From Candidatus Epulonipiscioides saccharophilum (GTDB taxonomy: Bacteria > Bacillota > Clostridia > Lachnospirales > Cellulosilyticaceae), in assembly GCA_002007295.1 (NCBI GenBank), contig LNZM01000024.1, forward strand, positions 1 through 50,068: 50,068 bases of DNA. The letters run 5' to 3'. The notes under the pieces were generated by a model. The model was given only the letters and a program-made list of their open reading frames with translations, did no database searches and was not told the DNA's origin. Both the position numbers and the translations under genes were made by a program. Shown here in pieces: positions 44,415 to 50,068 of this stretch. The stretch's first letter is position 1, and each line of letters starts with the position of its first letter.

Positions 44415-45698
44415 TTATTTTGCTAATACTTTTTTCAACTTAAACTTTTTTAATAAGCTTCTTATTACTAGTATTCCAAATATTATAGCTATTACATCTT
44501 CTGTCATTGAGTGGTCATGTAAATGAGCATGGACCGCCTGTATGGTAATATCCGAATGAAAAAAATTGATGGCCGCATCTAATATTAATCCAAAAATAAT
44601 GCTACAGAATGCTACAGATCCTAAATAAATGGCCATCGTTTTTTTGCCTAAACTGTTATATAGAATCGTTAATGATGCTATATTTGTAACCGGTCCAGCA
44701 AATAAAAATACAAATGCTGCTCCAGGCGATATTCCTTTCATTATTAATGATATCGCTATTGGTATAGACGCTGTAGAACAAACGTACATTGGTATCCCAA
44801 TAATTAGCATCATTATCATTGATAAAATAGGTGTTTGTATGTTCGTTAAAAGATCTTCCGGTATTGCCGTACTAATCAATGTAGCAATAATTAGTCCGAT
44901 AACTAAATGTCCGGATATTTCGTCTAAAAAACTACCGAATCCATAAGTAAATATAGTTTTAACCTTTGCTAAAAAGCTAGTTTTCGCTGGATCCACTACA
45001 TTGTGATTACAGCAACAACTTGTATCCTCGGATTTATGCTCTTTTTCTTTAGAATGGCAGCAGCAACTGGTAGTTTCGGGCTTAGTCTCTTCTTTTTCAG
45101 AATGACAGCAACAAGATGTAGCTTTGGATTTAGTTTCTTCCTTTTCAGAATGACAGCAGCAACTTGTAGTTTCGGGCTTAGTCTCTTCTTTTTCAGAATG
45201 ACAGTAGCAAGATGTAGCTTTGGATTTAGTTTCTTCCTTTTCAGAATGACTACAACTACAAGAATTTTTAGCCTTGCTATAATTGATAGATTCATTTTTG
45301 CAAAATTTGTTCGTTACTATTCCTGAAAATATTCCAGATAAAAACGCTGCTACGGCTCTATATATAGCAAATACTGGACCCATCATTCCATAAGTAGCTA
45401 TTATACTGTCTACTCCAGTTTGTGGAGTAGATGTTAAAAAGCTAACTACCGCACCTTTGCTTGCTCCATTTTCTTCTAAGTACATTGCTGTTGGCACTAC
45501 TCCACATGAACAGAGGGGCAATGGTACTCCAACAACCGAGGCTTTGATTACAGACTTTGTATCGTCTTTTCCTACATGTTTCAATACTGTTTCTTTTTTT
45601 ACAAATGCATATAATATTCCTGTAAAAATAATTCCTATCACTAAGTAAAATGACATATCTACAAATAAGTCCCAAAAATTACCAAGATATTCCCACAT
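44415..45698 (-). CDS. Permease (ArsP/SO_0444 family) with Cys/His tandem repeats, metal efflux
   Basis: A 427-residue membrane protein. N-terminal helices carry the family motif GVPLPLCSCGVVPTAMYL; the C-terminal half has PMYVCSTASIPIAISLI and FLFAGPVTNIASL. These mark the SO_0444/ArsP-like permeases that export copper/zinc or organoarsenic. Between the halves (~148-231) is a hydrophilic loop with five ~16-residue units SEKEETKxxxTSCxCH, alternating KSKAT and KPETT, each giving three closely spaced Cys plus His. A stretch just before it (SCSCSHSEKE) and after it (SCCCNHN) extends the pattern. The loop is likely a metal-binding module. GAGAGG precedes the ATG. Confidence 0.82.
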   Translation of the reverse strand: MWEYLGNFWDLFVDMSFYLVIGIIFTGILYAFVKKETVLKHVGKDDTKSVIKASVVGVPLPLCSCGVVPTAMYLEENGASKGAVVSFLTSTPQTGVDSIIATYGMMGPVFAIYRAVAAFLSGIFSGIVTNKFCKNESINYSKAKNSCSCSHSEKEETKSKATSCYCHSEKEETKPETTSCCCHSEKEETKSKATSCCCHSEKEETKPETTSCCCHSKEKEHKSEDTSCCCNHNVVDPAKTSFLAKVKTIFTYGFGSFLDEISGHLVIGLIIATLISTAIPEDLLTNIQTPILSMIMMLIIGIPMYVCSTASIPIAISLIMKGISPGAAFVFLFAGPVTNIASLTILYNSLGKKTMAIYLGSVAFCSIIFGLILDAAINFFHSDITIQAVHAHLHDHSMTEDVIAIIFGILVIRSLLKKFKLKKVLAK

Positions 45699-45738
45699 TA
45701 TAATTTTCCTCTCTATATTGATTTTGTATCTACAATAT

Positions 45739-45768
45739 ATAGTAACTTACTAGGATATCATTTGTCAA
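45739..45768 (-). promoter_or_regulatory. Promoter of the permease gene
   Basis: Minus strand TTGACA (45768-45763), 18-base spacer, TACTAT (45744-45739). Its -35 is a full consensus match. Confidence 0.65.
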
Positions 45769-45948
45769 TAATTCTATATCAATTATTTTATTATTAATAT
45801 AATATTATTATAAAAATATAAATTGGTTTTTTTTAAAAAAAGCTTGCATTTTTTATGCGAAAGTATAATATTATATATTATAAACTAAATAATCCAAGTG
45901 AAGTTTGTTGAAGCGTTTTTTATTCTACGTGACAGTAAATGGATGGAA

Positions 45949-46024
45949 TTCTGGAGACGACTATTGAAATATATAGTGGCCGAAGGTGCAAGCGAAAGCT
46001 AATCTCTCAGGCAAAAAGACAGAA
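45949..46024 (+). promoter_or_regulatory. Glycine riboswitch (single aptamer)
   Basis: The conserved glycine-aptamer elements appear in order: TTCTGGAGA, GGCCGAAGGTGCAAGC, TCTCTCAGGCAAAA, GACAGAA. The P1 arms TTCTG (45949) and CAGAA (46020) close it. Only one aptamer is apparent, not the usual tandem pair. A TATAAT at 45864-45869 may be the -10 element. Confidence 0.88.
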
Positions 46025-46027
46025 AAA

Positions 46028-46121
46028 AAGTATGCTTATTAGTAGATATTAGGATATCTACAAAATAAAGTATACTTAATTTGTGTTGAAATGAGATGAA
46101 AAGCTAACATCTCTTTTTTTT
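46028..46121 (+). promoter_or_regulatory. Riboswitch expression platform with terminator
   Basis: AAGTATGCTT (46028-46037) pairs over 10 bp with AAGTATACTT (46068-46077) around a perfect 8-bp inner stem (GTAGATAT/ATATCTAC). A second hairpin GAGATG/CATCTC (46093-46113) is followed by eight T, an intrinsic terminator that glycine binding presumably disarms or forms. Confidence 0.75.
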
Positions 46122-46157
46122 ATGCAATTTATTAATTTAATTAAGGAGGAAATTTTT

Positions 46158-47567
46158 ATGACAGAATTTTTAACAAAAATCAATGACATTGTTTGGGGTG
46201 TACCACTTATTACATTAATATTATTTTGCGGAATATTATTAACGATAAGATTAAAAGGTATTCAAATAACACAATTATGGCGAGCATTAAAATATATGTT
46301 TAAAAATGAAGAAGGGGGAATGGGAGAGATCTCGTCTTTTTCAGCTTTATGTACAGCGTTATCAGCGACAATAGGAACAGGCAACATTGTTGGTGTAGCG
46401 TCGGCAATATCCGCAGGCGGGCCGGGAGCATTGTTTTGGATGGAGATAGCTGCATTTTTTGGGATGGCCACAAAGTACGCTGAAGGGTTTTTAGCAATCA
46501 GGTATCGAGAAATTGACAGTAACAATCATGTTCTTGGCGGACCATTTTACTACATAGAAAAGGGAATGGGTATAAAATACAAATGGCTAGCTAAAAGTTT
46601 TGCTGTATTTGGATGTTTGGCTGGATTACTAGGTATTGGAACTATCACTCAAATAAATGGAATTACATCAGCTGCTCAAAACTTTTTTGATCCAGACAAA
46701 AGTCAGGTTGTATTTTATCTTGGTGCTCAACCTATAACGTTAACAATAATTTTGGTCGGATTTATTGTAACCTTATGTGCTGCATTAGTTATCATTGGCG
46801 GAATAAAAAGAATTTCTTCTGTAGCTGGAATAGTAGTTCCATTTATGGCTATAATCTATTTTGCGTTAGGTATAATAATAATTGTTGTAAACTTTCAATT
46901 AATTCCATCCGCAATCTATGCAATAATCATTGGGGCCTTTAGTCCGCAAGCTATATTTGGTGGCGTACTCGGAATAACAATAAAAACAGCTATCCAAAAG
47001 GGTGTGGCCAGAGGTATTTTTTCTAACGAGGCTGGCTTAGGTTCTGCCCCTATCGCCGCGGCCGCCGCTTCGACTAAAGACCCGGTTAGACAGGGCCTTG
47101 TTACTATGACCGGAACTTTCATCGATACTATTATTATTTGTACTATTACTGGTTTGGCCATTGTTATGACCGGTGCTTGGCTTCCAGAATTAAATTTGGC
47201 CGGCGCAGAAATTACTATGTTTGCTTTTCAAGAAGCTCTCCCTTTTTCTTCTAATATCAGTTCTTTCCTTCTTATGTCCTGTCTTGTTTTTTTCGCTTTT
47301 ACTACCATTTTAGGCTGGAATTATTACGCCGAAAAATGTATTGAATATTTATCTAATAATAATAAGACTTTTATTAGATTTTATAGAATCGCTTACATCT
47401 TTATGATTTTTGTCGGCCCTTACATGACTGTCGCTGCCGTCTGGACTACGGCGGATATTTTTAACGGCTTAATGGCTATTCCTAATACTATAGCTTTAAT
47501 TTTTCTATCCAAGTCCATTGCCTCCGAAACTAATCTTTACTGCAAAAATTTAAAATTAAAAAATTAA
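46158..47567 (+). CDS. Sodium:glycine/alanine symporter (AGCS family)
   Basis: A 469-residue membrane transporter with 10-11 predicted helices. The start ATG 46158 is behind AAGGAGG; an in-frame ATG at 46122 lies inside the terminator tail and is unlikely. AGCS signature stretches are SALCTALSATIGTGNIVGVA, GGPGALFWMEIAAFFGMATK and FSNEAGLGSAPIAAAAAST. The family imports Ala, Gly or Ser with Na+ . The glycine riboswitch in its leader points to glycine as the main substrate. Confidence 0.93.
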   Translation: MTEFLTKINDIVWGVPLITLILFCGILLTIRLKGIQITQLWRALKYMFKNEEGGMGEISSFSALCTALSATIGTGNIVGVASAISAGGPGALFWMEIAAFFGMATKYAEGFLAIRYREIDSNNHVLGGPFYYIEKGMGIKYKWLAKSFAVFGCLAGLLGIGTITQINGITSAAQNFFDPDKSQVVFYLGAQPITLTIILVGFIVTLCAALVIIGGIKRISSVAGIVVPFMAIIYFALGIIIIVVNFQLIPSAIYAIIIGAFSPQAIFGGVLGITIKTAIQKGVARGIFSNEAGLGSAPIAAAAASTKDPVRQGLVTMTGTFIDTIIICTITGLAIVMTGAWLPELNLAGAEITMFAFQEALPFSSNISSFLLMSCLVFFAFTTILGWNYYAEKCIEYLSNNNKTFIRFYRIAYIFMIFVGPYMTVAAVWTTADIFNGLMAIPNTIALIFLSKSIASETNLYCKNLKLKN

Positions 47568-47587
47568 ATAGAATTATCATATAATTT

Positions 47588-47625
47588 CTCCATATACTTA
47601 TATAAAAAAGTTATGGAGGTTTTTT
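47588..47625 (+). terminator. Terminator-like hairpin overlapping the next ribosome site
   Basis: CTCCATA (47588-47594) pairs with TATGGAG (47612-47618), then GTTTTTT. The 3' arm contains the GGAGG ribosome site of the gene at 47626, and the U tail abuts its ATG. Confidence 0.65.
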
Positions 47626-50068
47626 ATGGAAATTAAAGAAGTTACTCATGTAGCCTATATCAACTTAACTCCTTATATTATATCTGTGTTAATAGAAGAA
47701 AAACTTCATGTTAAACAAATTCATCCGGATAAAATCAATAATTACAAGAAAGTTTCTTCCGGCTATCATAATCTTACTATTATTAACAATGCTAATAATG
47801 AAGTCCTCACTACTAAAAAAATAAATTTGCGTCCAGAAAGTAATTATATGATAGCTATTAAAACAGTTTTCTCAAAAGGTTCTCAGGAATTAAAATGTGT
47901 AATGGCCGAAGAACGCAACATGTCCTTCCGTGGTCCTTATTATGCTGTTCGGATCGGTAATTTTATAGACTCTGCTAAAGTTTTAAATCTATATGAAAAT
48001 AATAAATTCTTTAGTTCAATACAAGTTCCATTCTCTTCTATTGGTGCTTATTTTAATTTGGATCCCTCCAAAAAATATTTTCTAGAAATCATTGATTTTT
48101 ATGATAAAAAGATACATATTCCATTTCCAAAATTAAAAAAGTTTAGAATCTACACTTTATTTTTAGTTTATAATCCAGCTAAAAAAACTCATCACTTTAT
48201 AGTAAATATCGATAGAACATCTTATCATGGAAATAATCTATCCTTGCCAGATAAGCCTCCGAAGAAAGTTAAAAAGGCTAAAAAGGATAAAAAAATAAAA
48301 AATCAAGATAATAATAATCTAGAGAACGCACTTGACAATTTGGATGACGTTGATCTAAATAAGTTGACTCGCCATGGTGAAGAATCTAATATTATCAAAA
48401 CTGGAATTGGCACAACTACAGAAATATTAAAGCAAACATCCAAGAATGGGATTAAAGCTGTAGATTATGGATTGGGCAAAGGAACTGATGTAGTGAAATA
48501 TACAGGCGAAAAAACTATTGGCGCAGCGAAATATACAGGAGAAAAAACTATTGATGCAGTAAAATATACGGCCGGAAAAACTGGCGATGCAGTAAAATAT
48601 ACGGCCGGCAAAACTGGCGATGCAGTAAAATATACGGCCGGCAAAACTGGCGATGCAGTAAAATTTACAGGCGAAAAAACTATTGATGCGGTAAAATATA
48701 CGACCGAAAAAACTGGCGATGCATTAAAATATGCGACAAGAAAGACAGGCGACACCATAAAATCTACGACGACAAAAGGAACGGACGTAGTAAAACATAC
48801 CACTGACCAAGCAAGCAATGCGATAAAATATACAACAAGAAAAACGGGAGACACAGTAAAGTATACGACCATAAAAGGAATTGATGCAGTAAAATATACA
48901 GCCAACAAAACAGGCGATGCGATAAAATATACAACAAGAAAGACTGGAGATACAGTAAAATATACGACAACTAAAGGAATCGATGCGGTAAAATATACGA
49001 CTGAGAAAACAGGTGATGCGATAAAATATACAACAAGAAAGACTGGAGATACAATAAAATATACGACAAGCAAAGGAATTGACGCAGTAAAATATACGGC
49101 CGAAAAAACTAGCGATGCGGTAAAATATACAGCGGGCAAAACTATAGATGTAGCAAAATTTACAACCGAGAAAACTAGCGATGCGGTAAAATATACAGCG
49201 GGCAAAACTATAGACGCAACAAAATATACGACCGAAAAAACTAGCGATGCGGTAAAATATACAGCGGGCAAAACTATAGATGCAGCAAAATATACGACCG
49301 AAAAAACTGGCGATGCGGTAAAATTCACGGCCGGAAAAGGAATTGACGCATTAAAATATACAGCAAAAAAAGCAGGCGATATTATAAAGTATACGGCCGA
49401 ACAAGGAATCGGTGCTATAGATTATGGCTTGGATAAAACTCATGATTTCATGCGAGGCAATAAAGAAGAAATCACTGAACCAGAAATAAAACCAGTTAAT
49501 AAAAAAATAAATAAAGCAATGATGAGAAGTAATTTAGGCATAACAACAGAAGCTGTGCAAAGATCTATAGAAATAACAAAACAAGCAATCCAAAATCAAG
49601 CTAATGAATCGGAGTATAAATATATCGGTGAGATGAGAAATGCTCAAGAGAATAATCCACTAATCCATTTAGATCAAAATGAGAAGTCCGAGCATACTAA
49701 CATTATATCTCAAGAGAATAATCCACTAATCTATTTAGAAAAAAATGAGAAGTCCGAGCATACTAACATTATAAACAAAACTGGCGATGCAATAAAATAT
49801 ACGGCTGGAAAAGGAGTTGACGCAGTAAAATATGCAGGCGAAAAAACTATTGACGTAGCTAAATTTACAAGCGAAAAAACTGGCGATGCTTTAAAATATA
49901 CGGTCGGAAAAGGAATTGACGCAGTAAAATATACAGGCGAAAAAACTATTGACGCAGTAAAATATACAGGTGAAAAAACTATTGACGCAGCTAAATTTAC
50001 AACCGAAAAAACTGGCGATGCTTTAAAATATACGGCCGGCAAAGGAATTGACGCAGTAAAATATACAG
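47626..50068 (+). CDS. Synuclein/LEA-like 11-residue repeat protein (partial at right edge)
   Basis: The frame from ATG 47626 is open to the window end (814 codons). GGAGG lies 7 bases before the ATG, inside a hairpin. Residues 1-~205 are globular and may comprise two beta domains of DUF4397 type (YAVRIGNFIDSAKVLNLYEN resembles it); this is tentative. A Lys-rich linker (KKVKKAKKDKKIKNQ) follows. From residue ~280 a repeat of 11 residues appears, consensus KTGDAVKYTAG (also KTIDAVKYTGE, KGIDAVKYTTE), about 29 units to residue ~605. A ~110-residue spacer with a 66-bp internal duplication (SQENNPLI..LEKNEKSEHTN) follows, then about nine more units to the edge. Each unit resembles the alpha-synuclein KTKEGV hendecad and group-3 LEA repeats. 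There is no signal peptide. The function is unknown. Confidence 0.85.
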   Translation, partial: MEIKEVTHVAYINLTPYIISVLIEEKLHVKQIHPDKINNYKKVSSGYHNLTIINNANNEVLTTKKINLRPESNYMIAIKTVFSKGSQELKCVMAEERNMSFRGPYYAVRIGNFIDSAKVLNLYENNKFFSSIQVPFSSIGAYFNLDPSKKYFLEIIDFYDKKIHIPFPKLKKFRIYTLFLVYNPAKKTHHFIVNIDRTSYHGNNLSLPDKPPKKVKKAKKDKKIKNQDNNNLENALDNLDDVDLNKLTRHGEESNIIKTGIGTTTEILKQTSKNGIKAVDYGLGKGTDVVKYTGEKTIGAAKYTGEKTIDAVKYTAGKTGDAVKYTAGKTGDAVKYTAGKTGDAVKFTGEKTIDAVKYTTEKTGDALKYATRKTGDTIKSTTTKGTDVVKHTTDQASNAIKYTTRKTGDTVKYTTIKGIDAVKYTANKTGDAIKYTTRKTGDTVKYTTTKGIDAVKYTTEKTGDAIKYTTRKTGDTIKYTTSKGIDAVKYTAEKTSDAVKYTAGKTIDVAKFTTEKTSDAVKYTAGKTIDATKYTTEKTSDAVKYTAGKTIDAAKYTTEKTGDAVKFTAGKGIDALKYTAKKAGDIIKYTAEQGIGAIDYGLDKTHDFMRGNKEEITEPEIKPVNKKINKAMMRSNLGITTEAVQRSIEITKQAIQNQANESEYKYIGEMRNAQENNPLIHLDQNEKSEHTNIISQENNPLIYLEKNEKSEHTNIINKTGDAIKYTAGKGVDAVKYAGEKTIDVAKFTSEKTGDALKYTVGKGIDAVKYTGEKTIDAVKYTGEKTIDAAKFTTEKTGDALKYTAGKGIDAVKYT
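49645..49776 (+). repeat. 66-bp tandem duplication inside the repeat protein
   Basis: CAAGAGAATAATCCACTAAT recurs at 49645 and 49711, giving a 22-codon in-frame repeat (QENNPLIHLDQNEKSEHTNI) within the non-hendecad spacer. Confidence 0.8.

Noticed and set aside
45003-45326. Plus-strand repetitive ORF (FFFRMTAATCSFGLSL...)
   Set aside because: Shadow of the Cys/His repeats of the permease; lacks a ribosome site.
46122-46157. Longer N-terminus of the symporter
   Set aside because: That ATG overlaps the U tail of the riboswitch terminator; AAGGAGG points to ATG 46158.
48465-49328. Minus-strand ORF of ~287 residues made of hydrophobic repeats (FTASPVFSVVYF...)
   Set aside because: It is the reverse complement of the 33-bp hendecad repeat of the plus-strand gene, which has a ribosome site and a sensible head domain. 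No start signal on the minus strand.
49731-50042. Second minus-strand hydrophobic ORF
   Set aside because: Same cause: antisense of the second hendecad block.

Overview
The window is AT-rich DNA from a low-GC, Gram-positive, probably anaerobic and spore-forming Clostridia-type bacterium. Supporting evidence: strong AGGAGG-type ribosome binding sites, many ATA/TTA codons, U-tailed intrinsic terminators, a Firmicutes-style type VII secretion (T7SS/ESX) locus, SLH-domain surface proteins, and a soluble nitrate-reductase-like molybdoenzyme. Genus cannot be fixed from sequence alone; a Lachnospirales/Epulopiscium-like lineage is only a guess.

Layout. (1) 1-14.5 kb, minus strand: a partial secreted fibronectin-III/dockerin-like protein, a 0.7 kb spacer with a 40-bp tandem array, and a 4082-residue secreted repeat protein with an acidic tail. 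(2) 14.8-15.8 kb: an orphan LacI-family regulator, divergent from the giant gene. (3) 16-22.3 kb: a TDT-family anion transporter; a three-gene minus-strand operon (bis-MGD oxidoreductase of nitrate-reductase type, 4x[4Fe-4S] ferredoxin-like subunit, FAD/NAD oxidoreductase); and divergent mobA for the molybdenum cofactor. (4) 22.4-40.7 kb, plus strand: a T7SS cluster starting from a near-consensus promoter: EssC ATPase, EsaB/YukD-like protein, two small helical proteins, four WXG100 proteins, then (after a terminator) an FHA protein, a PP2C phosphatase, three Sec-exported LRR + shared-domain + SLH surface proteins, and a transmembrane Ser/Thr kinase with an extracellular propeller-like domain. 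EssA, EsaA and EssB are not visible here. (5) 40.7-41.3 kb: a candidate type I toxin-antitoxin locus. (6) 41.4-44.4 kb: a divergent pair encoding a Cys-rich protein and a Q-rich-tailed protein. (7) 44.4-47.6 kb: a metal/ArsP-type permease with tandem Cys/His repeats, and a single-aptamer glycine riboswitch in front of a Na+/glycine(alanine) symporter. (8) 47.6 kb to the right edge: an incomplete gene with about 38 copies of an 11-residue repeat strikingly like alpha-synuclein/LEA hendecads.

How the parts may work together. The kinase, phosphatase and two FHA domains (one in EssC) form a plausible phospho-switch on secretion. The Mo enzyme, Fe-S subunit, flavoprotein and MobA form a complete NAD(P)H-to-oxyanion chain, and the TDT protein could move its anion.

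The most unusual genome-scale pattern is repeated tandem duplication of gene 3' ends, stop codon included, at four unrelated loci (the Fe-S/FAD operon, mobA, the last WXG100 gene, and the Q-rich gene).
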